Below, piece after piece: positions 18,656-28,349 of a stretch of DNA of 64,000 bases. Source of the stretch: Eubacterium sp. An11 (GTDB lineage: Bacteria; Bacillota; Clostridia; Lachnospirales; Lachnospiraceae); NCBI RefSeq assembly GCF_002161065.1, contig NZ_NFLV01000005.1, forward strand, positions 1-64,000, in the 5' to 3' direction. Below the pieces are notes generated by a model. That model was not told the DNA's origin. It ran no database searches and worked only from the letters and a program-made list of their open reading frames with translations. Made by a program: the position numbers and the translations under genes. Each line of letters opens with the position of its first letter. Position 1 is the stretch's first letter.

Positions 18656-20059
18656 CTAAAATTGAAAATAGATAAATGAATTATAAGAAGATGAAACCAC
18701 TCCCACAATGCATATTCCCATTAAAATAACCAAAATAATATTTTCAACTGCTATTGAACCGGCTGTTTCTTTCACATACTTCTTATAAAAATTCTTCAAA
18801 ATCGGCACGCTGAAAATAATAGCCACAATCAGTAATACGATATTAAATTTTGTCAGATACCAACCTGCCGTATATCCGACCGCACTCAGATCATTCAAAC
18901 CGAACATTGATAAAATGTAACTGCATGCATGTTTTAATCCCGGAGCACGGAAGAACACCCAGCCCATATTTACTACAAACATTGTATAGATATAGGATAT
19001 CACTTTTTGAACGATATTTCCGGTGCCAACTTTATATCCTTTGCTGCCTAAAAACTTCTCTATGATGTTGAAAAATCCGTTCCACAGTCCCCATATCACA
19101 AAGTTCCATGCACTGCCGTGCCATATTCCAGTTACCAGAAATACGACAAAAATATTAAAATATACATTTCCTGTTCGACTTCCACCTAATGGAATGTAAA
19201 TATAATCTCTGAACCAAGACGACAAAGAAATGTGCCATCTCCTCCAAAATTCCGTTATCGACCGCGATATGTATGGATAGTCAAAATTCTCTTTAAAGTG
19301 GAATCCGAATACCCGCGCCAGGCCGATTGCCATATCACTATATCCTGAAAAATCAAAATAAATCTGTAACGTATATGCCAGAGATCCAATCCATGCCACG
19401 GCTACTGTCATCTCATGAGTAGAAATCCCCCATATGGAATCCGCTAAAATACCCAGATTATTTGCAATAAAGACTTTCTTAGCAAGTCCAATCACAAACC
19501 TCATTAATCCGTACCGAATATCATCACCGTCAACAGAACGATTCTTCAGCTCTTCCTGCATATCCACATATCTCACGATTGGGCCAGATAATATCTGCGA
19601 AAAAAATGTCATAAACAGTAAAAAATCCACTATATTTTTTTCCGGTTTAACTTTACATTTATAAACATCGACAAGATAAGAGATTGCCTTAAACACAAAA
19701 AAAGAAATCCCAAGCGGTACAAGAATATTTAAAGCTGATATATTTGAATCAAATACTGCATTAATATTTTCAATAAAAAAATTCGTATATTTAAAATATC
19801 CCAGACTCAATACATTAATTACTACACCTAAAACTAATAACCATTTACTATTCTTTCTATGAAAAATCAATAACCCTAACGTATAGTTAATCAAAGCCAG
19901 GATAATTATTATGCACAGCCCCCTTAAACTTCCCCATGCATAGAATATAAAACCAAAAATCAATAGCCATAAATTTTTCAAATTGTCTTTTATAAAGAAA
20001 TAACTGATGACCAAGATTGGAAAAAATATTGTTATAAAAATTAATGAATTGAATTCCAT
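18656..20059 (-). CDS. MBOAT-family O-acyltransferase
   Basis: A 467-aa polytopic membrane protein. IYFDFSGYSDMAIGLAR (233-249), FWRRWHISLSSWFRDY (271-286) and TGIWHGSAWNF (310-320, with the catalytic histidine H314) are the defining MBOAT/AlgI blocks. It probably moves acetyl groups across the membrane for the DHHW protein that follows by 10 bp. Genes of this pair sit within the polysaccharide locus, so O-acetylation of that polymer is the likely job. GGGAGAG is a plausible ribosome site. Confidence 0.9.
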   Translation of the reverse strand: MEFNSLIFITIFFPILVISYFFIKDNLKNLWLLIFGFIFYAWGSLRGLCIIIILALINYTLGLLIFHRKNSKWLLVLGVVINVLSLGYFKYTNFFIENINAVFDSNISALNILVPLGISFFVFKAISYLVDVYKCKVKPEKNIVDFLLFMTFFSQILSGPIVRYVDMQEELKNRSVDGDDIRYGLMRFVIGLAKKVFIANNLGILADSIWGISTHEMTVAVAWIGSLAYTLQIYFDFSGYSDMAIGLARVFGFHFKENFDYPYISRSITEFWRRWHISLSSWFRDYIYIPLGGSRTGNVYFNIFVVFLVTGIWHGSAWNFVIWGLWNGFFNIIEKFLGSKGYKVGTGNIVQKVISYIYTMFVVNMGWVFFRAPGLKHACSYILSMFGLNDLSAVGYTAGWYLTKFNIVLLIVAIIFSVPILKNFYKKYVKETAGSIAVENIILVILMGICIVGVVSSSYNSFIYFQF

Positions 20060-20216
20060 TTTTCTCTCCCAATTATTGTTTGCTGCTACTTTACATTTAC
20101 CAGATCACCAAACATTAACTTTCTTATTATTATCACAACAACATTATAAAGGAACATAAAGTCATAAAAATTCAAACATCTCCATCCTAATATTCCTACC
20201 CAGTTTGAAAACTTTT

Positions 20217-21332
20217 TCAACTATTGTACACTTTTTTTCTCAAATTCAAAAATAATTTTTTTATAATTTTTATACAAAAAAAAATTATGAGTGATAATAT
20301 TAATGCTATGATAATTGTTTTTCCCACAATTATAGGAAAATATTTTAACCGTGACTGCATAATTGGTTCCAATTCTTTCAATTTAGGATAATTATTTGTA
20401 TCTGGAATCCAGCTCAAGATATATGCTCCAAAAGTCAAATTGGATATAACAGCCAAAAAACTTGCAATTTTTTCATTGACTTTTTGATAATCAATAGAAT
20501 TAATTATCAAAAAGATCAACACGGTATCTATAACATTTTGAAATCCTCCCCAACCACACCATGGTCCCCAAACAAATTTAACCGAATAACTCCTCCAAAT
20601 ATTAAAAAGGCCAAAAATACTAACCGCAAATACTAAAAGTACAGCTAACTTCCATGTTCTTAATTTTTTTATATCAATATAACATTTAATATATGCCCCA
20701 ATATAATAATAAGTAATCGGGTATAATATCACCCACCAATCCGGAACTATAGTTTTATAGTTTGTTGATATCCATGGTGAAATCAAAGCTTTCGGTGTTT
20801 CAAAATCCCAAATATTTAATATACTTGGAATAGTTGTTAAAACTATCACCACTAAAACTAAGATTTCTCTTCCATCTTTTTGAATGTTATGCCATAAACA
20901 ATTTAAAAAAGGAATTAACAGAAAAAAGCCGATATACATTTCTACATACCAAGAATATTGATTAAATCCTAATATGTTTGAAATACAGCTTTTTAGGCTC
21001 AATTGTTCATGTAAACCAACGCCTCTATATATCAAAATTAATGCCGTAGCAAGTATATACGTAATTAATACTTTTGATAATTTTTTATATTGCTTCCAGA
21101 GACTTTTCTTATTCATTAATATTCTCTGTTCTGACATTAAATATCCACTTAGCAACATAAAAAGCGGAACACATATCATAAACAACGTTCGAAGTATCAC
21201 CATTACATACATTTTTTCTCCCAAAACCGGAGTATCATAAAATCCAGAATTTAAGAAAAAATGTACAGAAGGGACAGAAATAAATGCAATAATTCTAGTT
21301 ATATCAAGCCCCAAATTCCTATCTTTTCTCAT
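20217..21332 (-). CDS. acyltransferase family 3 membrane protein
   Basis: A 371-aa protein with ten or so helices. The first helix carries the family histidine (SVPSVHFF, H24), and PLFMLLSGYLMSEQ is the second signature. It ends about 160 bp before the MBOAT gene start and begins only 3 bp after the glmS stop, so it is likely co-transcribed with glmS. A third acylation activity in this locus, besides the MBOAT/DHHW pair and the protein at 3216; probably O-acetyl or succinyl transfer to a sugar. Confidence 0.8.
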   Translation of the reverse strand: MRKDRNLGLDITRIIAFISVPSVHFFLNSGFYDTPVLGEKMYVMVILRTLFMICVPLFMLLSGYLMSEQRILMNKKSLWKQYKKLSKVLITYILATALILIYRGVGLHEQLSLKSCISNILGFNQYSWYVEMYIGFFLLIPFLNCLWHNIQKDGREILVLVVIVLTTIPSILNIWDFETPKALISPWISTNYKTIVPDWWVILYPITYYYIGAYIKCYIDIKKLRTWKLAVLLVFAVSIFGLFNIWRSYSVKFVWGPWCGWGGFQNVIDTVLIFLIINSIDYQKVNEKIASFLAVISNLTFGAYILSWIPDTNNYPKLKELEPIMQSRLKYFPIIVGKTIIIALILSLIIFFCIKIIKKLFLNLRKKVYNS

Positions 21333-21335
21333 ATT

Positions 21336-23174
21336 TTATTCCACCGTCACGGACTTCGCCAGGTTTCGCGGCTTATCTACATCCAGTCCTCTTGCCACAC
21401 TCACGTAGTAACCTAAAAGCTGCAGCGGAATGATGGCCAGCGTTGTCGCAAAATGCTCATCAATCTTTGGCACATAGATCGTAAAGTCCGCCGTACCCTC
21501 GATGCTGTAGTTGCCATAGGTGGTCACCGCCATCAGGTACGCGCCACGGCTGCCCACTTCCACCATGTTGCTGATGGTCTTCTCATAGAGCGCACTCTGG
21601 GTCAGCACACTGACAACAAGCGTACCGTCCTCGATCAGGCTGATGGTGCCGTGTTTCAGCTCTCCAGCCGCATATGCCTCCGAATGTACGTAGCTGACTT
21701 CCTTCATCTTCAGGCTTCCTTCCTGACAGATGGCATAGTCAAGGCCCCGGCCGATAAAGAACACATCCTTCGCGTTGGCATACTTGCTGGCAAACCACTG
21801 GATCCGCTCCCGGTCATCCAGCACCTTCTGGATCTTATCCGGCAGAGTCGCCATCTCTTTCAGATATGCCGCATACTCTTCATCAGAAAGCACGCCCTGC
21901 ACATGGCCGCCCTGCACAGCCAGCAGATAAGAAGCGATCAACTGGGTGCTGTACGCCTTTGTGGTCGCCACGGCGATCTCCGGTCCTGCATAAGTATAAA
22001 GGACATAATCGCTCTCTCTGGCGATACTGGAGCCCACCACGTTGACAATACCGAGGACCGACGCGCCCTTCTCCTTAGAAAGACGCAGCGCTGCGATACT
22101 GTCGGCCGTCTCTCCGGACTGGGAAATGATGATCACAATGGAATTCTTCGCCAGCTTCGGATCCCGGTAACGGAACTCAGAACCCAAATCCACCTCCACG
22201 GAAATATTGCTCATGGACTCGATGATGTATTTCGCCGCCATACCCACATGGTAGGCAGAACCACAGGCAATGATGTAAACCCGCTCCAGGTTCTCGATGA
22301 TCTCATCGGTCAGCCCCACGGCGGAGAAATCAATCTGTTCATCTTTGATATAGGCATTCATCGTATCCCGTACTGCCTTCGGCTGCTCAAAGATCTCCTT
22401 GAGCATAAAGTGCTCATAGCCACCCTTCTCCGCTGCCTCTTCATTCCATTTGATCTCCACCATTTCCTTCTTAATCTCATTGCGGTCGATATCATAGAAA
22501 TGGACTTTCTCCCGGGTCAGCTCCGCAATCTCCAGATTATCAATATAGTAGACATTCCGCACGCTGTCCAGGATCGCCGGCACATCCGATGCGATGAAAT
22601 GACCAGTCTCATTCTTTCCAATGATCAGTGGGCTGTCTTTCCTTGCCGCAAAGATCTTGCCCGGATAATCCTTAAACAGGATACCGAACGCATAGGAACC
22701 ACGGAATCGCAGCATCGCGCGGGTGAGCGCCTCCAGCGGATCCCCTGTCTTCTTATAATAATAGTCGATCAGCTTCGTGGCAATCTCGGTATCTGTCTCA
22801 GAATAAAAATCATATCCTTCCCTTACCAGCTTCTCTTTTAACTCCTGATAATTCTCAATAATGCCGTTATGTACCAGCACCACGGACTTATCATCGGTAC
22901 AATGCGGATGCGCGTTCACCTCTGACGGCTCCCCGTGGGTCGCCCATCGGGTATGACCGATCCCGCAGGTACCCGTCACCGCATGGCCGTCATCAGTCTT
23001 CTCCGATAAAGCATGGAGGCGTCCTTTCGCCTTGAGAATCCGAATATCACCTGTTGCTTCATTTCTAACAGCTATTCCGGCAGAGTCATAGCCCCGGTAC
23101 TCTAACTTTGAAAGTCCGTGCAAGAGAAGCGGCGCCGCCTGATTATCACCTACATATCCAACAATTCCACACAT
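21336..23174 (-). CDS. glmS: glutamine--fructose-6-phosphate aminotransferase (isomerising)
   Basis: A 612-aa cytoplasmic enzyme that makes glucosamine-6-phosphate from fructose-6-phosphate and glutamine, the entry to UDP-GlcNAc. MCGIVGYVGD places the N-terminal nucleophile cysteine at position 2; GIGHTRWATHG is the glutaminase loop; two SIS sugar-isomerase domains follow; the C-terminus LAKSVTVE is the conserved swivel tail. AGGAGAG precedes the ATG. It is visibly more G+C-rich than the polysaccharide genes on either side, so it is probably a native gene around which the cluster was assembled. No room for a glmS ribozyme: only 70 bp separate it from the upstream gene. Confidence 0.97.
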   Translation of the reverse strand: MCGIVGYVGDNQAAPLLLHGLSKLEYRGYDSAGIAVRNEATGDIRILKAKGRLHALSEKTDDGHAVTGTCGIGHTRWATHGEPSEVNAHPHCTDDKSVVLVHNGIIENYQELKEKLVREGYDFYSETDTEIATKLIDYYYKKTGDPLEALTRAMLRFRGSYAFGILFKDYPGKIFAARKDSPLIIGKNETGHFIASDVPAILDSVRNVYYIDNLEIAELTREKVHFYDIDRNEIKKEMVEIKWNEEAAEKGGYEHFMLKEIFEQPKAVRDTMNAYIKDEQIDFSAVGLTDEIIENLERVYIIACGSAYHVGMAAKYIIESMSNISVEVDLGSEFRYRDPKLAKNSIVIIISQSGETADSIAALRLSKEKGASVLGIVNVVGSSIARESDYVLYTYAGPEIAVATTKAYSTQLIASYLLAVQGGHVQGVLSDEEYAAYLKEMATLPDKIQKVLDDRERIQWFASKYANAKDVFFIGRGLDYAICQEGSLKMKEVSYVHSEAYAAGELKHGTISLIEDGTLVVSVLTQSALYEKTISNMVEVGSRGAYLMAVTTYGNYSIEGTADFTIYVPKIDEHFATTLAIIPLQLLGYYVSVARGLDVDKPRNLAKSVTVE

Positions 23175-23244
23175 AATTACTCTCCTATTCCTTATATTAT
23201 TCTACATCTCCTAGAACAATATAATTTTTGTTATATTAAACTAC

Positions 23245-24657
23245 TTATTTTGATCCTTCTCTTTTTAAAACAACCAGAATTGTTTTTAAAAGAATTTTTA
23301 TATCCAAAGATATATCCCAATTTCTAATGTACTTTGTATCTAACCGCACCACTTCTTCAAAGTCTGTGATATCACTCCTGCCGCTTGTTTGCCACATTCC
23401 CGTTATACCGGGCTTAATGGAAATACGTTTTAAGTGATGCATCTCATACATTTCATATTCTTCTACAGTCGGCGGTCTAGTTCCTACAAGGCTCATATCG
23501 CCTTTCAGAACATTCCAGAATTGTGGGAGTTCATCTATACTGGTATCACGGATAAACTTTCCGATTCCTTTTATGATTCTTGGATCATTTTCCATTTTGA
23601 ACATTAATCCATTCATCTCATTTTGATCCATAAGTTCTTTTTTCCGTTCTTCCGCATCCATATACATACTACGGAATTTATATATTTTAAAACGCCGACC
23701 ATTCTTTCCGATTCTCTCCTGAGAAAAAAATGCAGGACCAGGATCAGCTATCTTAATAGCAGGCACTACAAAGATACATGCCAAGCCGGTTATTACAATA
23801 CCTACCAAGCCACCTAAAATATCCATGACACGTTTTATAAATAACTGTCCTGGTGTCACAACCTTCATACTCGTTGTGATAACTGTACACCCTGAAAAAC
23901 CTTCTACATACGCAGGACTATTTAATTCTGCCAGCCCGTCTAAATCAAAGTGGATTGTTTTTCCTGTCTGCAAGAAAAAATCAATATATTTTTTTTCAAG
24001 AAACTCTCCCGGATTGAGATGGACAAATATCTCATCAACTACATAATCATGAAAATATTCTGGGTCTTCCTGCAATGTTCCTAACACAGTAACTCCTTCT
24101 ATGTTTTCCCCTTTCAACTCTTTATCGGTGAGTACAATTCCAACAAGCACTCCATCAAAAAGTTCATTCGATGTTAATTTTTTTATTATTTTTTTCACTC
24201 TTTTTGAAGTAGTAATCACTAGAATCCGTCGTTTATCCCTGTTCAGAACCATTTTGTGATGAAGGATTCCCTTCCATATGCATCTACCTGAAAGACATAA
24301 TAAAACACCTATAATCCAGAATAACACAAAAACTTCACGGGAATACTGCAATTCTTTCATAAAAAAGGTAATCGCGATCAGTGCTACTTCCACAAGACTT
24401 ACATGTAAAATAACACTTTTTACCTCTTCTACAAAATCTCTCTTCAATACGCCATGATACCCTTCACGAAACATTGCAATACATATACTGATTAAAGCGA
24501 GCAAAACTCCTACCCGCCTATAATAATTCATATTGAAATAAAATATCCAATCATGACGTATACCATAACTCAGGAAAAATGCCGCTTCGAGTAATATTAC
24601 ATCTAAAAAAAAGAAATCAAAATGTTTACTCCAGCCTTTTCGATTCTGCTTGTACAT
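23245..24657 (-). CDS. polyprenyl-phosphate sugar-1-phosphate transferase (initiating transferase)
   Basis: A 470-aa WbaP/CpsE-type protein: four N-terminal helices, a CoA-binding-like central region, then the bacterial sugar transferase domain beginning KRVMDILGGLVGIV, with KIYKFRSMYMDAE, DELPQFWNVLKGDMSLVG and KPGITGMWQ as diagnostic motifs. It attaches the first sugar-phosphate of the repeat unit (glucose or galactose in this family) to undecaprenyl phosphate. It has its own extended -10 promoter at 24699 and follows a terminator, so repeat-unit initiation may be controlled apart from the upstream genes. Confidence 0.92.
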   Translation of the reverse strand: MYKQNRKGWSKHFDFFFLDVILLEAAFFLSYGIRHDWIFYFNMNYYRRVGVLLALISICIAMFREGYHGVLKRDFVEEVKSVILHVSLVEVALIAITFFMKELQYSREVFVLFWIIGVLLCLSGRCIWKGILHHKMVLNRDKRRILVITTSKRVKKIIKKLTSNELFDGVLVGIVLTDKELKGENIEGVTVLGTLQEDPEYFHDYVVDEIFVHLNPGEFLEKKYIDFFLQTGKTIHFDLDGLAELNSPAYVEGFSGCTVITTSMKVVTPGQLFIKRVMDILGGLVGIVITGLACIFVVPAIKIADPGPAFFSQERIGKNGRRFKIYKFRSMYMDAEERKKELMDQNEMNGLMFKMENDPRIIKGIGKFIRDTSIDELPQFWNVLKGDMSLVGTRPPTVEEYEMYEMHHLKRISIKPGITGMWQTSGRSDITDFEEVVRLDTKYIRNWDISLDIKILLKTILVVLKREGSK

Positions 24658-24698
24658 TTTTTTCCTCCGCTTTACGTATTTTATATATTCTTTTTGCT

Positions 24699-24728
24699 AT
24701 TATAGCAAAATCCTTTCATCATTTCATC
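24699..24728 (-). promoter_or_regulatory. extended -10 promoter of the initiating transferase gene
   Basis: On the minus strand TGCTATAAT (TATAAT at 24699-24704 with TGn in front) lies about 40 bp before the ATG at 24657. The matching -35 is weak (ATGAAA at 17-bp spacing). It is placed directly after the terminator hairpin at 24779-24820. Confidence 0.6.
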
Positions 24729-24778
24729 AACAAAACTCATCTAAAATCAATATTTTTAACAAGGCAAAACTACAATCT

Positions 24779-24822
24779 CAAAAGAAGCAGATTATACTAC
24801 TATATAACCTGCTTCTTTTATA
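24779..24822 (-). terminator. long hairpin terminator between two halves of the polysaccharide locus
   Basis: AAAAGAAGCAG and CTGCTTCTTTT pair over 11 bp, with a further TTATA/TATAA extension, giving an A-rich and T-rich flanked stem that can act on both strands. It follows the stop of the RmlA-like gene by about 50 bp. Confidence 0.75.
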
Positions 24823-24869
24823 TTACACAAAAATTATCACGCAAGTCTACTATACATGATATCTTGAAA

Positions 24870-25727
24870 TTACTTTAATTTTAATAAATACTGTCCATAA
24901 TTCGTCATTTTTATTGCTTCCCCTAATTTATGAACCTGATCTAACGTAATAAATCCTTGCCTCCAGGCAATTTCCTCTAAACATCCTACATAGCATCCAG
25001 ATTTCTGCAGAGATTTTATTGTTTCTGCTGCATCAAGAACACTGTCTGCTGTTCCAGCATCCATCCACGTTAAACCACGCTCGAATGGTATTACCGTAAG
25101 CTGATTTCTATGCAAATATTCAAGATTAACATCCGTAATCTCAAACTCTCCTCTTGCAGATGGCTTCAGTCCTCTCGCAATCTCAACTACCTGATTATCA
25201 TAAAAATATAATCCTGGAATAATATAATTTGATTTAGGATTTTTAGGTTTTTCTTCGATTGAAATCGCTCTTCCCTCTTCATCAAATTCGACTACTCCAA
25301 ATGGGCGCGGATCATCCACATAATATCCAAATACTTTGGCTCCTCTTTCCTCAGCCATGGCCTTTTTCATAATTTCTTCCATATTATAGCAATGAAAAAT
25401 ATTATCCCCAAGTACCAGACACACACTGTCATCTTCAATAAAATCATGCCCGATTACAAGAGCATCTGCAATTCCTCTTGCCACTTTTTGAATCGCATAT
25501 TCAATTTTTACCCCCAGATGACTTCCATCGCCTAACAAATTTGTAAATTCTCTTTCTTCTCCCGGTGGTATAATGACAAGAATCTCCTTAATACCTGCCT
25601 GAAGCAATGTCGCTATCGGATAATAAATTAACGGTTTATCATACACTGGTAACAGCGGTTTGCATACCGGCTTTGTCATTGGATATAATCTGGTTCCTCT
25701 TCCTGCTGCAAGTACAATACCTTTCAT
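24870..25727 (-). CDS. RmlA-family nucleotidyltransferase, second copy
   Basis: A 285-aa sugar-1-phosphate nucleotidyltransferase. The N-terminus AAGRGTRLYPMTKPVCKPLL differs from the standard [19 protein letters not shown] of the copy at 40758: the first glycine is alanine and the SKQ stretch is CKP. LGDNIFHCYNM and RGEFEITDVNLEYL are otherwise conserved, and ISIEEKPKNPKSN supports dTDP/UDP-glucose-type substrates. It may still be a glucose-1-phosphate thymidylyltransferase, or may make another NDP-sugar for this polymer. It is the last gene before the internal terminator. Confidence 0.85.
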   Translation of the reverse strand: MKGIVLAAGRGTRLYPMTKPVCKPLLPVYDKPLIYYPIATLLQAGIKEILVIIPPGEEREFTNLLGDGSHLGVKIEYAIQKVARGIADALVIGHDFIEDDSVCLVLGDNIFHCYNMEEIMKKAMAEERGAKVFGYYVDDPRPFGVVEFDEEGRAISIEEKPKNPKSNYIIPGLYFYDNQVVEIARGLKPSARGEFEITDVNLEYLHRNQLTVIPFERGLTWMDAGTADSVLDAAETIKSLQKSGCYVGCLEEIAWRQGFITLDQVHKLGEAIKMTNYGQYLLKLK

Positions 25728-25767
25728 GTGTTTTCTCCTTTTATCTTATAAAATACTCTAATCTATT

Positions 25768-26877
25768 TTAATTTTTTTCTAAAATCTGTTTACTCATTTT
25801 TAATGCGCTGGCAATTACCATGTCCATATCATAATATTTATATTCACCTAAGCGGCCACCAAAAATAATCTTCTTCTCTTGTTGCGCCATACGTTTATAT
25901 TGTTCATACAACTGATTATTTTTTTCATCATTAACAGGATAATAAGGTTCATCACCTAACTTCCATTCCGAACTGTATTCCCTACTGATTACTGTCTTAG
26001 GCTGAGTTCCAAATTCAAACCATTTATGCTCAATAATACGTGTCCACGGTGTTTCCCTATCTGTGTAATTTACTGCTGCATTTCCCTGGAAATTCGGTTT
26101 ATCCAACACCTCTGTTTCGAAGCGAACAGAACGATATTCTAAAGCACCTAGTTGATAATCATAAAACGCATCAATAGCTCCTGTATATATTATTCTATCA
26201 GCAATATGATCCCATTTTTCTCTATTTTCCAAATAATCTTCGTTTACAATTATTTCAATGCCACTTAACATATTTTCAACCATTTTCGTATATCCGCCAA
26301 TTGGGATACCTTGATACAAAGCATTAAAATAATTATTATCAAAAGTAAATCGCACCGGAAGACGTTTGATAATAAAAGCCGGAAGTTCTTTACAAGAACG
26401 CCCCCATTGCTTTTCTGTATAACCTTTTACTAATTTCTCATATATATCTGTTCCAACTAAACTTATAGCCTGTTCTTCCAAATTTTTCGGTTCAGTAATT
26501 CCTGCTGCTGTTTTCTGTTCTTCAATTTTTGCTGCTGCCTCTTCCGGTGTCACTACTCCCCACATTTTATTAAATGTATACATATTGAACGGAAGAGAAT
26601 ACAACTCATTTTTATAATTTGCAACTGGCGAATTGGTAAAGCGGTTAAACTCTGCAAATTGATTGACATATTTCCATACTTCTTTATTATTGGTATGAAA
26701 TATATGCGCTCCATATTTATGCACATTTATCCCCTCTATCTCTTCTGTGTAGACATTTCCGGCAATATGCGGACGTTTTTCAAGAATCAGAACTTTTTTC
26801 CCTTGTTCATGTGCACGTTGAGCCACAACTGCTCCAAATAGCCCAGATCCTACTATTAAATAATCATACTTCTTCAT
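25768..26877 (-). CDS. glf: UDP-galactopyranose mutase
   Basis: A 369-aa flavoenzyme converting UDP-galactopyranose to UDP-galactofuranose. The FAD loop YLIVGSGLFGAVVA (6-19), GINVHKYGAHIFHTNN, FNMYTFNKMWG, GYTEKQWGRSCKELP and GGRLGEYKYYDMD are all conserved blocks of Glf. A galactofuranosyltransferase-like gene lies three genes upstream (29581), so the polymer very probably contains galactofuranose. Length is standard for the family. Confidence 0.95.
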   Translation of the reverse strand: MKKYDYLIVGSGLFGAVVAQRAHEQGKKVLILEKRPHIAGNVYTEEIEGINVHKYGAHIFHTNNKEVWKYVNQFAEFNRFTNSPVANYKNELYSLPFNMYTFNKMWGVVTPEEAAAKIEEQKTAAGITEPKNLEEQAISLVGTDIYEKLVKGYTEKQWGRSCKELPAFIIKRLPVRFTFDNNYFNALYQGIPIGGYTKMVENMLSGIEIIVNEDYLENREKWDHIADRIIYTGAIDAFYDYQLGALEYRSVRFETEVLDKPNFQGNAAVNYTDRETPWTRIIEHKWFEFGTQPKTVISREYSSEWKLGDEPYYPVNDEKNNQLYEQYKRMAQQEKKIIFGGRLGEYKYYDMDMVIASALKMSKQILEKN

Positions 26878-26894
26878 TTTAATCCACCCTTTTT

Positions 26895-28349
26895 TTATCT
26901 TTTAAACTTGCTCAATGTCATATTCATAAACTCTTTCACAAGCTGCTCTTTTAAGATAAGCAATATCAATCCATAACTTACAAAAAAACAGACTGCTGAT
27001 ATCACCAGAACTACAAAATATGATGAAAACAAACCTTTCACCCAAATACTTGCTGCTGTTGCAATAACTAAAGCGATAATAACTTTATAAGTCTTAATCT
27101 CGCTATACAAATTTACTTTTCTGTTTCTGATAACTGCCAATTGCCAGATCAACACAACAATTTCTGCTACTAATGTTCCTACTGCAGCACCGGCCGAAGC
27201 AAATCTTGGTATCAACATCGTATTCAATATCAAATCAACGACTGCGCCGGCTATCTCAGAATATAATACTTGTTTTTCCAATCCCAGCGGAACCAACATT
27301 TGAATGCCAATAATATTTGTCATCCCAATAAAAATCAACGTCGGCATAATAATCTGCATCGGAATGATTGACCCTGCATATGCATCTCCCGATAAAAAGA
27401 AAATTCCCTCTTTCGCAAAAATCATAAAATAAAGAGCCAAAGGACAAGCTATCAGCACCACAAAATGCATTGTTTTTTTCAGCAACTGGTAAAAATCTTC
27501 CAGCATATTTCTATCTACATAAAAAGAAGCTCTTGGCAATAATACGGCACTTGCAGAAGTAACTAAACTAACCAAAATATTTTTTATCTTAACTGCCGCA
27601 CCATAATATCCAACGTCCACATCACCTTTCATAAACCCTAACATGACACTATCCAAATTAGTGTAAATGGTTGTCGCAATTGACATGGAAAAAAAAGTAA
27701 TAACCATTTTTATATGCTGTTTAAAATTATAATTCCCAAGTGGCTTTAAGATTATATATTTTCTCAAATTCCAAAAATTCAGTACATTTGAGGCAGAAGC
27801 AGCGAAAATTGTAATCCCACCATAAAAAATATAATCTTCTTGATTCTTAACTAATAAAAACATTGCGACTAAAGCAATAATTTTAAAAATCAAAGAGCGT
27901 ATGGTAATATACGAATACTTCTCTAAAGCTTTATATAACCACTCAACACCCAGTGCATTTAATATAATAGAAATCCCAATAATGAAATATAATAGTTTAT
28001 CCTGTGCCAGACGAGGTACGCTAAATAATGCTATAAAAAATACAATATATACTAAAATACACATGAAAATGTTGATAAATAAAAGCTCATGTACCGTTTT
28101 TGATAATTTTTCCTTATTATCTCTGACTTTCGCACACGCACGTATACCATAAGTTGGAATACCCAATTGAGCAAACATTGCAAAATAATTAACAACGGAA
28201 GTCGCAAAATTTACTTTTCCCGTCCCTGCTGGTAACAATATTCTTGACACATATGGAAACGTTATCAGAGGGAATATAAATGATGACATTGTTAATAACG
28301 CATTCATTAACATATTTATTTTAACAGAATTTTTGTTAAAACTTATCAC
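26895..28349 (-). CDS. wzx: Wzx-type polysaccharide repeat-unit flippase
   Basis: About 484 aa, MOP-superfamily transporter with roughly 12-14 helices; FPLITFPYVSRILLPAGTGK near the N-terminus and AVKIKNILVSLVTSASAVLLPR are typical of Wzx. It flips the lipid-linked repeat unit outward. The GTG at 28349 is chosen as start: GGAGG lies seven bases before it, within the last codons of wzy, giving a 14-bp overlap and probable translational coupling. The longer TTG at 28367 would overlap the ribosome site itself. Confidence 0.88.
   Translation of the reverse strand: MISFNKNSVKINMLMNALLTMSSFIFPLITFPYVSRILLPAGTGKVNFATSVVNYFAMFAQLGIPTYGIRACAKVRDNKEKLSKTVHELLFINIFMCILVYIVFFIALFSVPRLAQDKLLYFIIGISIILNALGVEWLYKALEKYSYITIRSLIFKIIALVAMFLLVKNQEDYIFYGGITIFAASASNVLNFWNLRKYIILKPLGNYNFKQHIKMVITFFSMSIATTIYTNLDSVMLGFMKGDVDVGYYGAAVKIKNILVSLVTSASAVLLPRASFYVDRNMLEDFYQLLKKTMHFVVLIACPLALYFMIFAKEGIFFLSGDAYAGSIIPMQIIMPTLIFIGMTNIIGIQMLVPLGLEKQVLYSEIAGAVVDLILNTMLIPRFASAGAAVGTLVAEIVVLIWQLAVIRNRKVNLYSEIKTYKVIIALVIATAASIWVKGLFSSYFVVLVISAVCFFVSYGLILLILKEQLVKEFMNMTLSKFKR

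Noticed and set aside
21453-22841. 462-aa plus-strand ORF over glmS
   Set aside because: Antisense shadow of glmS, a consequence of its GC-rich codon use.
23191-23219. Promoter TTGTTC-N17-TATAAG for glmS
   Set aside because: The start point would fall inside the ribosome binding site, so it is unlikely to be the functional promoter.
23175-23244. glmS ribozyme
   Set aside because: The 70-bp gap is too short for the ribozyme and lacks its conserved core.
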